DNA of 64,000 bases from Methanosalsum zhilinae DSM 4017 (lineage in GTDB: Archaea; Halobacteriota; Methanosarcinia; Methanosarcinales; Methanosarcinaceae), in contig NC_015676.1 of the NCBI RefSeq assembly GCF_000217995.1, positions 846,103-910,102 on the forward strand, given 5' to 3'. The translations under genes and the position numbers were made by a program. Within the stretch, counting starts at the first letter, position 1. Each line of letters opens with the position of its first letter. The notes beneath the pieces are model-generated. The model saw only the letters and a program-made list of their open reading frames with translations, was not told the origin of the DNA and ran no database searches. This document shows, piece by piece, positions 18,724 to 28,530 of this stretch.

Positions 18724-18927
18724 TTATAATTGTTTTAGATAGAAGTGTTTCAACATTCTGGCAATTCCAAAAGCAACTACTCCAATCAGTACTGCGATCA
18801 GGATGACCATGAAAGCATTTCCCTGCTCAGCAAACCTCATCATCAAAGCAAAAAGAAGTGCAGTGATCATGATTGCAATAATTGCATAAATATACAGACT
18901 CTTATCGATCTTTTCTTCATCTTCCAT
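18724..18927 (-). CDS. Small membrane protein, two predicted helices
   Basis: A 67-aa protein with a charged N-terminus (MEDEEKIDK) and two hydrophobic helices (about 12-30 and 38-57) separated by RFAEQGN. It has a basic C-terminal tail (KHFYLKQ). No family is recognised. It stands alone between the element-like remnant and a carboxymuconolactone-decarboxylase-like gene. Confidence 0.55.
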   Translation of the reverse strand: MEDEEKIDKSLYIYAIIAIMITALLFALMMRFAEQGNAFMVILIAVLIGVVAFGIARMLKHFYLKQL

Positions 18928-19047
18928 ATTACATTCTCACTGAATTCTAAAATCACATTTCATTTTCGCAGCATTGATTTCATTGATGTCCTGTTGAGTA
19001 ACACGTTTTAATTAAAAGCGGAACGAAAAAATATTTTCTGGGTCACT

Positions 19048-19407
19048 TCAAAATCCAAGCCTATCCATCTCTTCAAGAATAACAATACTAAAATCAGTAA
19101 AGTACTGTACACCACTTGTCCAGGTAGCTATCATCATGGCATCCTCAATTTCCTCGCGTGTGGCACCAAATTTCTTTAATCTTTCAAGGATCTTGGTTGC
19201 ACTTTCAGCATTGTTTTTGGAACATGCTATTGAAAATGAGATGAGGTGCTTTTCTTTCATTTGCAGCCCATTTTCTCTTTCTGACCATATGGCTTTATAC
19301 AGTTCAGATATTCCTGCTGCAAAATCATCATCTACCCTCTGGGCATACCTGACAGCTCTGGGCATAAATCCCTTTACCTCTTTTACTCCTTCTGTATTTT
19401 CAGTCAT
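19048..19407 (-). CDS. Carboxymuconolactone decarboxylase/AhpD-like protein
   Basis: A ~119-aa all-helical protein of the CMD family (KEKHLISFSIACSKN, then a conserved C-terminal helix pair). Only one Cys is present in the usual CxxC region (ACSKNN), so a classical AhpD disulfide relay is unlikely; many archaeal CMD proteins are of this single-Cys kind. The frame opens with GTG at 19416, but the ATG at 19407 has AGGTGA five bases upstream and is the better start. The exact reaction is unknown. Confidence 0.75.
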   Translation of the reverse strand: MTENTEGVKEVKGFMPRAVRYAQRVDDDFAAGISELYKAIWSERENGLQMKEKHLISFSIACSKNNAESATKILERLKKFGATREEIEDAMMIATWTSGVQYFTDFSIVILEEMDRLGF

Positions 19408-19521
19408 AACTATCACCTGATCATTTTGTCAGTACACAATATAAGATTTTCTATGAGTTATGGGTTATACATTCGATTTTCATTGTCATTTATTCAATGT
19501 AATTAAAAAAATTTAACTGGT

Positions 19522-19612
19522 GGTAACAAAATGTATATATAGTATATTGTACCTATTTGAGATGGGAGTTGGTAACAGTATATACAATAGTATTTGTTAC
19601 ATTAATCTCAAG
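19522..19612. promoter_or_regulatory. Repeat-rich control region upstream of the zinc-ribbon pair
   Basis: Two imperfect ~30-bp direct repeats begin with GGTAACA at 19522 and 19571 (period 49) and each contains a GTATATA/TAGTAT core. In addition, GTAACAAA (19523-19530) is inverted as TTTGTTAC (19593-19600), and TTGAGAT (19557-19563) as ATCTCAA (19605-19611). The TATA-like cores suggest duplicated promoters or operators for the genes at 19647 and 19799. Confidence 0.4.
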
Positions 19613-19646
19613 TATATAATCTAATTTAAAGAGTAGGGGTATTCAA

Positions 19647-19787
19647 ATGAAAGCGTTAAAAAATTGTCCAAAATGCAGCACTGAGTTAAAAACCGTGGAG
19701 AGTGGTGGAATTCAGGTTTGCAATGTATGCAGGTACTGGACCAAACATGGTACTGCAAGAATTGATTCGATAATGATTTTTGCCTGA
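19647..19787 (+). CDS. 46-residue zinc-ribbon microprotein
   Basis: A short gene coding for 46 aa, starting MKALKNCPKCSTELK. Two CxxC knuckles, CPKC and CNVC, are 16 residues apart, the geometry of a single rubredoxin-like zinc ribbon. An AGGGGT site sits about 7 bp before the ATG. A second zinc-ribbon gene begins 11 bp after its stop. Codon use and the conserved knuckles make it very likely real. The role may be RNA/DNA binding or as a zinc-dependent adaptor; neither is shown. Confidence 0.72.
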   Translation: MKALKNCPKCSTELKTVESGGIQVCNVCRYWTKHGTARIDSIMIFA

Positions 19788-19798
19788 GGTGATAAATA

Positions 19799-19912
19799 AT
19801 GAAACAAATCAATCAGGTTTGTAATGCATGCAAATCTCATCTGAAAAAGCAGGTCATTGGTCAAAACGTCTTTGTTTACTGCAATAGATGTGGCAGGTTA
19901 TCATCTCTTTGA
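19799..19912 (+). CDS. 37-residue zinc-ribbon microprotein
   Basis: The second gene of the pair, 37 aa, starts MKQINQVCNACKSH and ends CNRCGRLSSL. Knuckles CNAC and CNRC are 17 residues apart. A GAGGTGAT ribosome site overlaps the stop of the first gene (TGAGGTGAT), indicating translational coupling. The two proteins look like paralogues (QVCN-C occurs in both). No function is assigned. Confidence 0.7.
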   Translation: MKQINQVCNACKSHLKKQVIGQNVFVYCNRCGRLSSL

Positions 19913-19994
19913 TAATTAATTTCCATTATCTACTATATTTTCAATCTCTTTTTTTACTTTTTGATGTCAGTCCAGAAGGCATTTTTTTTGAATA

Positions 19995-21038
19995 TTATCC
20001 ATTGAACTTACCAAGTTTATGGCAAAGGTCTTCTATACCTTCAAGTAATTGAGATTGGGAAATGCCCATCATTGCTGCAAGATACATTGCACCTCCGGCG
20101 CCAACACCTTCTTTCACATCTCCTGCTTCATATCTTCGAAGCCCTGGAAGTCTTGAGCTGGTGAATCCCGGATCTGCATAATACATTTCAATTCCAATAT
20201 CATCGATAAGCTTCTTAAAACTTGCAGAACAATCGTTTACAATGAACTTTGTTGTTGCAATTGAAATGTTGTCTTTGAGAAGTCCTTTATGTTTGAGTAC
20301 TGCTGCAACCGCTGCCATCTGAGTCCCCCCGGTAAGGATAACCTGGCAATTTTGTATCCCTGCTGCAATTCCTGCAACAGCAGGCATCATTGGATCTCCA
20401 AGGTACTTGATTGCTTTCATTGGCTCATCTCTAAGGCTTCCAAAGCTGACTCCAGAAGCCTGCATTCCTTCCTTTACGATCCTGTTCTTTAGTCCAAGAG
20501 GGTTATGTTCACAACTGCTGCTAACATTTCCATCATATCCCAGAGCACATAGAACACCTTTTGCGGTAGTGGTACCTCCAGGTATGCTTTCCCCGATCAC
20601 AAAAAGATCACTTTTACTGGAGATTTTTTGTCCAAATTCGAAAGCCCTATCAAATATTTTTTCCGGATCATGTACTGCAACGTTTTTTCTTATATCCTGT
20701 CCAGCTTTAGCTTTCATATCTACAAGTTCGACATCCGGCAATATTTTCAACCCCGAGTTTATAAATATATGGGGTATACTGGCCAGCTCAAGTGCTACCC
20801 GTGTAATTACTGCCGGGGTAGGAGTTCCAAATGGTGGTGTCATTGGAATTATATCAAAACTGGTAACTGATCCTTTTTCAACAAGCTCAGCATCTCCTGC
20901 TGGAGTATAATCAGTCATTTCAGGTGATTCGCCAGCTCCTGACAGATTAGGTATGTATGCAGTTTCTGTATTTGAGAGCACACACAAAAAAATAGGCTCT
21001 TTTGAAGAATGATTGCATCCCGGTATTATCCAGTCCAT
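19995..21038 (-). CDS. cobT: CobT-family nicotinate-nucleotide phosphoribosyltransferase (archaeal UPF0284 type)
   Basis: A 347-aa protein of the archaeal CobT-like group (TIGR00303). Bacterial CobT activates the lower-ligand base of cobamides. Archaeal members are thought to do the same for their cobamide base. Recognisable segments are PTPAVITRVALE, ESIPGGTTTAKGVL, LTGGTQMAAVAA and GVGAGGAMYLA. Cobamides are central in methylotrophic methanogens, so the gene fits. It is single, on the strand opposite the zinc-ribbon pair. Confidence 0.85.
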   Translation of the reverse strand: MDWIIPGCNHSSKEPIFLCVLSNTETAYIPNLSGAGESPEMTDYTPAGDAELVEKGSVTSFDIIPMTPPFGTPTPAVITRVALELASIPHIFINSGLKILPDVELVDMKAKAGQDIRKNVAVHDPEKIFDRAFEFGQKISSKSDLFVIGESIPGGTTTAKGVLCALGYDGNVSSSCEHNPLGLKNRIVKEGMQASGVSFGSLRDEPMKAIKYLGDPMMPAVAGIAAGIQNCQVILTGGTQMAAVAAVLKHKGLLKDNISIATTKFIVNDCSASFKKLIDDIGIEMYYADPGFTSSRLPGLRRYEAGDVKEGVGAGGAMYLAAMMGISQSQLLEGIEDLCHKLGKFNG

Positions 21039-21145
21039 AAAAATCTCCTTTGTTGTGTTTATTGGCTATTTTTAATAGTATAACAATATAGCTGTCAATT
21101 TTGATAAAATGGCATTGAAATTAATCTAATCATCCAGATATCTTT

Positions 21146-22581
21146 TCAATATGTTTTTGACATGTAAACAAGGGTTTGGGTTTGTGACCCACATATCGGG
21201 CATTTTGCCCCATTGCTGCATTTTGGAGAATGTGGAACTCCAAGGATTCCTGCTCCTGTTTGATCTTCAAGTTCAAGACCACACTTATTGTCTCCACACC
21301 ATGGTACAATTGCAATGCCTCTGGTTATGTGACTGCAAATATCTTCTATATTTTCACATTTAAAAATATGGTTTTCAAGCTTTTCATTTGCAGTACTGTA
21401 AAGGTTCTCATGTATCTCCCTAAGCAAAGATTCAATATCTCTCTCAAGGTTAGATAACTGAATATTTTTCTTTTCACCAGTATCTCTTCTAACTGACATT
21501 ACGGCTTTTTGTTTAATATCACGGGGCCCGATTTCAATCCTGAGAGGTACACCCTTCATTTCCCATTTATAATATTTAGCCCCTGGTCTTTTGTCACTGT
21601 CGTCAATTTGAACCCTCATTCCTACAGATTCCAATCGACTTTTTACATCTTTACAGGTCTGAAGCACTTCTTCCGGATTTTTAAATATAATGGGTATTAT
21701 TATGACCTGAAGCGGTGCTATCTCAGGAGGTAATATAAGCCCTTTATCGTCGCCATGAATTGAAATAAGTGCAGCTATAGAGCGCTCTGATATTCCATAA
21801 CATGTCTGATGCGCATAGACCTGTTCTCCATCCAATGCCTCATACTTTATATCAAAGGTCTTTGCAAAATTATCTGCCAGATGATGAGCAGTACCTACCT
21901 GAAGGGTCCTGCCATCCGGCATTAAAGCGTCTACTGCGATAGTATAGTCTGCTCCTGGAAATTTGTCCCAGTCTGGTCTTCGGGATGCCAGTACAGGGAT
22001 TGCAAGTCTTCTGTAGAACTCTTTATACAGTCGGATTGCTTCTTCGGTCTGTTCAGCAGCATCTTCCCAGGTGGCATGGACGGTATGCGCTTCTTTGAAT
22101 GAAGTGATCTCTCTGAGACGTATAAGGGGTCTGGTATGTTTTGTTTCATATCTGAAAGTATTAACAATCTGGTAAATTTTCATTGGGAGGTCTGCATGTG
22201 AACGTACCCATATTCTGTACATTGGATAAATGGCAGTTTCACTTGTAGGACGCAGTGCCAGATTTACTTCAAGCGGGCTGGTTCCCCCGTTTGTGACCCA
22301 GTAGACTTCATCTTCAAATCCCTTTATGTGTTCTGCTTCCTTCATGAACTCATTTTCTGGAATCAGCAATGGAAATAGTGCTTCCTGATGTTCTCTGTCA
22401 AGCAATTCCCTCATTATATTATAGACCCTTTTTCTGATGGAGAAACCAAAAGGGAACCAGACATAAAGCCCTTTTACGGGGTAGCGTACATCCATTATCT
22501 CTGCTACGCTCAGTATCTCATTGTACCATTCACTGAATTTTTTTTTTCAGGAAGAGATTTTTCTTTTTCTGCTTCTCCCAT
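21146..22581 (-). CDS. proS: Prolyl-tRNA synthetase, archaeal type, interrupted by a -1 frameshift in an A10 run
   Basis: ProRS charges tRNA-Pro. The main frame (21146 to about 22537) encodes the class II core and the archaeal C-terminal zinc region (GDNKCG, CPICGS). Its first in-frame ATG is 22495, which would delete the conserved N-terminus. The true start is the ATG at 22581 with GGTGG before it, encoding [14 protein letters not shown]. In a run of ten A residues (complement of 22538-22547) the frame shifts by one. With eleven As the sequence continues as [18 protein letters not shown], exactly the family N-terminus. Without correction, translation from 22581 stops after 23 residues. Because the gene is essential, a base-calling error or slippage is more likely than a dead gene. 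Confidence 0.9.
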
Positions 22582-22718
22582 ACTGCCACCATTATCTATT
22601 TAAAATATGTTCTAATCGTTCTTAATTGAAGCATCATGTACTGTGTGCTTGTTAAATTTTTGATCTGGACCTCTGACGCCCTCTTAAGATAAAGTGCACT
22701 GATCATCAATGCTTCATC

Positions 22719-23345
22719 TTACCTTTTGGAAATAATTTCTGAAGAATTTGCATCATATATAAACATACCTGTACTTAGATGCTTGGACTCTTCTTCACTG
22801 AGATGCCTGGAGGTCGCTTTATCTGAAATAATAGCACTATTACCAAGGGGATCATCGATTATCAGTGTAAGTTTTCTTTTTCCCTCAATGGTATCTTCCA
22901 GGCACTTTTTTATATGACGGCCTTTTGAAGATTTTGCTTCATCATCTTCAAACCACCTTATTGCACTTTCAACTGCTTCTTTTGCCCTTAACAGTACTCC
23001 TTCGACGTTTGTTACATAAGCTTCCGAAGCAGATCCGGGTTCCACATCTATACCCAGTTCAGGTATTCGGATGGTTCCTGAAATTGACCGTACAACCCTT
23101 GCATTAAGATCATTGATATTATCAATATTTATTTCATAACGCATTGGTTCTTTTTGAGTTAGGATCATTGTGTCTGCAAATCTAAAACCGCATGTACACC
23201 TGGCAGATACATACATTACCTCGCCAAAATAGGGGATGTTGTCTCCTTGCCAGTGTGCAGTAAGCTCCTTTTTGCAGAGAGGACAATTGATCTCTGTATC
23301 AAACCCCTCAGATGTATTGCATTTAGAAAGATTTTCAGTGTTCAA
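22719..23345 (-). CDS. ZPR1-type zinc-finger protein
   Basis: A 208-aa archaeal ZPR1 homologue with a four-Cys finger (CPLC near residue 21 and CTCGF near 51) and the ZPR1 beta-barrel (IRIPELGIDVEPG, then a segment with VEGVL). Eukaryotic ZPR1 acts as a chaperone for elongation factor 1A, and the archaeal version may do likewise. Its start overlaps the sepF stop by 4 bp (23342-23345), so it is cotranslated with sepF. Confidence 0.88.
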   Translation of the reverse strand: MNTENLSKCNTSEGFDTEINCPLCKKELTAHWQGDNIPYFGEVMYVSARCTCGFRFADTMILTQKEPMRYEINIDNINDLNARVVRSISGTIRIPELGIDVEPGSASEAYVTNVEGVLLRAKEAVESAIRWFEDDEAKSSKGRHIKKCLEDTIEGKRKLTLIIDDPLGNSAIISDKATSRHLSEEESKHLSTGMFIYDANSSEIISKR

Positions 23346-23722
23346 TATTTTGCACCAACGATCTTTGATCTATCTATTTTGATTCCTGTTGGAGTTACCA
23401 GAACCTGATCATCTCTAAGTCCTGCGATATCTCCGTTCACATCTGATACTACTTCTTTCAAATCCTTAAGTGCCCGGTCAAGAAGAAGTTTGTCACCTTT
23501 GATGTTGGATATATCAATCATCAAAATATTTCCCTCATATATTTCTTTTTTTAGAGATGGCATATCTCCGAGATTGGTAAGTTCCGCGACCCGTATATAG
23601 GTCTCTGCAGGCTCATCATCCATTACTTCTTCGTATTTGCTCAGGTCAAGTTCTGTAAAATCCTCTGAACTGGTTGCATTTTTTGAACTGCTGCCGAATA
23701 ATTTGTTCATGAAATTGGTCAT
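23342..23722 (-). CDS. sepF: Archaeal SepF cell-division protein (DUF552)
   Basis: A ~126-aa SepF, the FtsZ membrane anchor in FtsZ-based Euryarchaeota. An N-terminal amphipathic stretch (MTNFMNKLFGSS) fits membrane targeting, followed by an acidic linker and the SepF core from about residue 40 (YIRVAELTNLGDM..KKEIYEGNILMIDI). The frame starts with GTG at 23731; the ATG at 23722 has AAGGTG 6 bp upstream and is preferred. It is coupled to zpr1. Confidence 0.9.
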   Translation of the reverse strand: MTNFMNKLFGSSSKNATSSEDFTELDLSKYEEVMDDEPAETYIRVAELTNLGDMPSLKKEIYEGNILMIDISNIKGDKLLLDRALKDLKEVVSDVNGDIAGLRDDQVLVTPTGIKIDRSKIVGAKY

Positions 23723-23881
23723 TATCTGCACCTTTTTATAATTTTTACTGAAATCTCATTCTATATATTTGCCCTTATAAAGCTTATGATCTAATTCTTC
23801 AGCATTGTATATTTGCGTAAAGTGGTATTTTTCTATACTTAATACTATTGCTGGCCGGTTGTATTGCGTGATCTTAATGGA

Positions 23882-24363
23882 TCAGGCATTGATGTTCCAT
23901 AGATCATCACCTACATAGTGAATTGTTTTTATTGCCTTTCCAGACCCTGCTCTCATGGATGACCCTGGTATTAGTGCATATCCAATTGCAAGTGGCTTCC
24001 TGTGGGATTCTTCTTTGATAATCACATAATCACCCTCACCTATGTTTTCATCAGCATTAACAATACCAGGGCACATAACATCTGCACCATTTATAATATG
24101 TGGGATTGCACCTTTATCAACGATAACCGTGTGTGTATCCAAACCTATTTCAAGTACGCCTCTTACAGTGGGATAGAATTTATTGCCTCTTTTAAAAAAA
24201 ACGGGCTGTCATCTATAAGAATCAGCTCGGTATCATTGAAGGACGCAGTTTCAAATTTTTGGTCTTTAATACCTTCAATTTTTTCTCCAAATAGAGACCT
24301 GAATTCTTCTAGAATTTTATTTTTTGTTGATTTGCGAACCTGCACTCTGGATTTCAGCTTCAA
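23882..24363 (-). CDS. PUA-domain RNA-binding protein (MCT-1-like), interrupted by a -1 frameshift in a T8 run
   Basis: Two frames make one gene. The first (24363 to about 24194) encodes MKLKSRVQVRKST and the N-terminal domain up to IDDSPF. The second (to 23882) encodes the PUA domain: YPTVRGVLEIGL, then VDKGAIPHIINGADVMCPGI and ending DLWNINA. They join if one base is added to the eight-base T run (complement of 24194-24201), giving SPFFFKRGNKFYPTV and a ~160-aa protein of normal length. The MCT-1/PUA family is linked to ribosome recycling and initiation. Uncorrected, the N-terminal part ends at 24163 after 66 residues. Confidence 0.82.
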
Positions 24364-24562
24364 ATAACCACCTTTAGACTATATCTAAATCTAATCACTT
24401 AGACAATTATGTTACTAACCTCATTAAAGGTTTGCAAGTATATCTTTTTTGGTAACATTTTAGAAACTGATAAATATGATCTGGTTTGCAATAAACAAAA
24501 ATGATTTAAACAAATTATAGTATTAGGAATACTATTAATTTTATTCATGGAGATTACCGGTA

Positions 24563-27500
24563 ATGATACAAGAGGTCACTGATAAATACGATGCAAATGG
24601 GATTGAAGAGAAGGTTCATAAACTGTGGGATGAGAACGATACTTACTCCAAGGTGCGTGAGCACAGAACCGGGGGAAAAAATTATTTTTTGTAGACGGAC
24701 CTCCCTATACTACCGGAAATATCCATCTTGGAACTGCCTGGAACAAGATTATCAAAGACTCCATTTTGCGCTATTACTCAATGAATAATCGTCATATACT
24801 TGACCGTGCAGGATGGGATATGCATGGCCTTCCAATTGAGGTCAAAGTAGAAGGCGTCCTTGGATTCAAATCTAAAAAAGATATTGAATCCTATGGAGTA
24901 GGCAATTTCATAGAAAAGTGCAAGGAATTTGCACTAAAGCAGAAAGAGGACATGACCGGACAATTCCTCACACTTGGAACATGGCTTAACTGGAAGGATC
25001 CTTATATGACCCTTCGTGATGAATACATTGAGGCTGCATGGTGGACACTAAAACAGGCTCATAAGAATGACCTCCTAGATAGGGGTGAGAGAGTGGTTAA
25101 TTGGTGTCCAAGATGTGAAACTGCTATAGCGGACTCAGAAGTAGAATACGAGAATAAAACGGATCCTTCTGTTTATATCAAATTCAGTTTAAAAGGGGAA
25201 AAGGATACTTATGTTGTTATCTGGACCACAACTCCGTGGACAATTCCTTCAAATATTGCTGTGGCTGTACATCCTTCATTTGAATATTCTAAGGTACTTG
25301 CAACCTCTTCTGATGGGAAAAAGGAAGTGCTTATTATTGCATCCCAGCTGGTGGAGGATGTGCTCAGAAAAGGCAGATATGCTGATTATGAAGTAATTGA
25401 GACCATGCTTGGTGAAGATCTCATCAGGACTGCCTATAAACACCCCCTTGAAGATATTGTTCCAAAACAGGCTGAATTTGAACATAATATCTATCTGGCA
25501 GATTTTGTAACTGCTGAAAACACCGGTTGTGTCCATATAGCTCCAGGACATGGAATTGATGACTTTGATGTGGGTGTCAAGAACAATCTTCCAATATTCT
25601 GTCCTGTAGGTCCTGATGGCACCTATACAAAAGAAGCAGGTAAGTATGCAGGTCTCAATGTTAAAGATGCAAATCATTCTATACTGGAAGATCTTGAGGA
25701 GCGCAGATCCCTTCTTGCAGAAGAATCTATAACTCACCGATATGGTCACTGCTGGAGATGCAAGACCCCTATAATTTATCTTGCTACTGTACAGTGGTTC
25801 CTTAAGATCTCTGAGATCAAGGATGATATGCTCTCTGAGATCAAAAAAGTAGAATGGACTCCCGAATGGGCAGGTTCTGCACGATTCAGGGACTGGATAG
25901 AAGGTGCTCGTGACTGGTGCATATCCAGACAGAGATATTGGGGAATACCTATTCCTGTATGGAAATGTAAAAACTGTGATTCCATAGAAGTAATTGGGAC
26001 CAAAGAAGAGCTTCTATCCAGAGCACAGATTGAAGAAGATGTAGAACTTCATCGTCCTTATGTAGATGAGATAATGATCGACTGTGTTTGTGGAGGCCAG
26101 ATGAAAAGGGTTGAAGACGTTTTTGATGTCTGGTTTGACTCAGCTGTAGCATCCTGGGCAACCCTGAAGTATCCAAAGGAGCAGGAGGAGTTCAGCAAAT
26201 GGTGGCCGGCAGACTTTATTACTGAAGGTCATGACCAGACAAGAGGTTGGTTCTATTCCCAGCTTGGAGCAAGTATGGTAGCATTTGGAAGAACTCCTTA
26301 CAAAAGCGTACTTATGCATGGATTTACACTGGACAAGAATGGTAAAAAGATGTCAAAGAGCCTTGGTAATGTAGTTGAACCCATGGAAGTAATTGAAAAA
26401 TATGGGGCAGATACATTAAGGTCGTATGTACTTTCTACCAGTGCTCCATGGGAAGACCTTAAATTCAACTGGGAAGGTGTTGCAAATGTTAATAGAATGC
26501 TAAACATTTTGTGGAATGTATATCGCTTCCCTCTTCCATATATGGTTCTTGATAACTTTGATCCTTTAGAGACTCCCTTTGAAAATATCCAGGAGCATCT
26601 GAGAATGGAAGACAAGTGGGTTCTCTCCAGAATGAACACTGTGATTGCCGAAGTTAATCAAGCTATGGACCAGTATCTACTGCACAGGGCAGTGCGCACA
26701 ATAAACGAATTTGTGATAGAGGACATATCCAGATGGTATATTCAGCTTATAAGGCCAAGAACATGGACTGAAGCCGATGATCCTGACAAACTGGCAGTTT
26801 ATCGTGTTCTTTATGATGTGTTTGTTACTTTATCAAAACTGATTGCACCTTTTATGCCACATCTGGCAGAAGAGATGCATCAGAACCTTCAGAAAAATGT
26901 ATCTCCGGATGCACTTTCTTCAGTCCATATGTGTGACTGGCCCCAGATTGATGAGAGTCTAAAGGATGATGACCTGGAAAATCAAATGAGGATCATAAGA
27001 TCGATTGTAGAAGCATCATCAAATGCGCGTCAGAAGGCTGGCAGAAAATTGCGCTGGCCGGTTAAACGTATTGTGATCTCTCCTACCAGTGAAGATGTGC
27101 AGAAGGCAGTAAATAATCTAAGCAGTGTCCTCATGGATCAGTCCAATGCAAAAGACGTTGAAATAACAGGTGTCAGAGAATCATGGGATGAACTTGGTCT
27201 CGAGGCTGTTCCAGAAGCGAGTAATATCGGACCTGTGTTTAAGGGTGAAGCTGGTAAGATTATCACTGGTATAAAATCTGCAGATGCATCAGCAATGAAA
27301 GTATCATTTACCCGCCATGGAAACTTTGATCTTCAGTTGCCTGATGGCAATATCGTCACAATCAATGAAAATATGGTGAATTTCCAGGAAACTCTGCCTG
27401 AAATGGTTGAAAGTGCCAGGTTCAATGAAGGCACAGTATATGTTGATGCATCGCTGACCCGGGAAATTGAATCCGAAGGCTTTTCAAGAGAAGTGATCAG

Positions 27501-27744
27501 AAGAGTCCAGGACATGCGAAAAGATATGCAGCTTGCAGTAGATGAGCATATAAAGGTCTTTATCAGGATAGATGATGAGCGGGTATTGGATCTTGTACTT
27601 GACCTTGAAGATTTCATTGCAAAAGAAGTGCGTGCAAACCTGCTTGTAATAGGTTCTGACATAGATCCAGAAGGTAATCTTGTGAAGGAATGGGAAGTTG
27701 AGGAAGTCCCGATGAATATTGGAGTGTCTCCAGTAACTGAATAA
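24563..27744 (+). CDS. ileS: Isoleucyl-tRNA synthetase, interrupted by a -1 frameshift near an A6 run
   Basis: A class I synthetase of ~1060 aa. The start ATG at 24563, after GGAGAT, encodes [18 protein letters not shown]. It runs to GGK and then meets TAG about 43 codons in. Adding one base in GGGGGAAAAAATT (A run 24676-24681) restores [14 protein letters not shown] and NIHLGT (the HIGH signature). The rest of the protein follows in frame to 27744, with KMSKS as KKMSKSLGN, an editing domain, and LRWPVKRI in the tRNA-binding region. The uninterrupted downstream frame alone begins at about 24766 and lacks the HIGH box, so it would be inactive. It is the third such lesion within 2.2 kb. Confidence 0.92.
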
Positions 27745-27820
27745 TTCATTATTTTCATTAGACTAATGTTAGGTTTGTTTGACAGGTAAGGAAATGCACA
27801 GAAATTGGATGTATTATTGA

Positions 27821-28462
27821 ATGGATTTTGATGAATGGAAGCCAATATACTTTCAAATACTGGATGATTTTGGGTTCAGCATTGAACGTGATAGATTGGC
27901 TGCCTCTATACTTTCAGGGCTCCTTGAGGAACATAAGGACCGTGCTCTTGGCAGTCCTGAAGAACTGGGGTCTATGATAAAGGACATGGATGTGCTGGTA
28001 TGTGGCAATGCACCATGCCTGACTGATGACATTAGAACTCATGATGTGGAAAAATATACTGTTATTGCAGCAGATGGGGCTACTGAAAGGCTACTGGATC
28101 ATGGAATTGTGCCACACATCATTGTAACCGATCTTGATGGTAATGTGCAAAAAGAGATCGATGCCTGCAGAAGGGGAGCTATTGTGGTTATACATGCCCA
28201 TGGAGATAATATAGAAGCGGTGAAAAGATATTTGTCCAGTTTTTCGAAAATTATTGGTACCATCCAGGCAGAACCACTAAAGAATGTGTATAATTTTGGT
28301 GGATTTACAGATGGGGACAGATGTGTTTTTCTGGCACATGAATTCGGTGCACTGAACATAACACTGGCTGGATTTGATTTTGATGATCCTGATGTATCTT
28401 TGATGAAGAAAAAGAAATTAAAATGGGCAAAAGAGCTAATAGGAATCATTCTAGATAAATGA
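27821..28462 (+). CDS. mptE: 6-hydroxymethyl-7,8-dihydropterin pyrophosphokinase MptE
   Basis: A 213-aa protein of the DUF115/COG1634 family that activates hydroxymethyl-dihydropterin for methanopterin synthesis in methanogens. Motifs: VLVCGNAPC, AADGATERLL, IIVTDLDGN and HAHGDN, ending in GGFTDGDR. It replaces bacterial FolK, which archaea lack. It follows ileS by 76 bp on the same strand and may be read through from it. Confidence 0.88.
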   Translation: MDFDEWKPIYFQILDDFGFSIERDRLAASILSGLLEEHKDRALGSPEELGSMIKDMDVLVCGNAPCLTDDIRTHDVEKYTVIAADGATERLLDHGIVPHIIVTDLDGNVQKEIDACRRGAIVVIHAHGDNIEAVKRYLSSFSKIIGTIQAEPLKNVYNFGGFTDGDRCVFLAHEFGALNITLAGFDFDDPDVSLMKKKKLKWAKELIGIILDK

Positions 28463-28530
28463 TTATTAGGTTTCTGAACTTTATCAGAAATTATATATTT
28501 TATTTAAAGTAATTAAAAGATGAGGATTTA

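Noticed and set aside
18700-18750. Extension of the element remnant into the small membrane gene
   Set aside because: Some similarity to the tnpB upstream region (AATGTTA, TTAGATA-AAGTGT) exists, but it overlaps the membrane protein's 3' end and is too weak to separate from chance.
21146-22495. ProS starting at the internal ATG 22495
   Set aside because: The conserved FSEWYNEI segment lies upstream in the same frame, and the annotated start with a GGTGG site is joined to it through the poly-A run.
24766-27744. IleS as a short protein starting at the internal site 24766
   Set aside because: That would lack the HIGH signature; the missing N-terminus is plainly present upstream in another frame with a better start.
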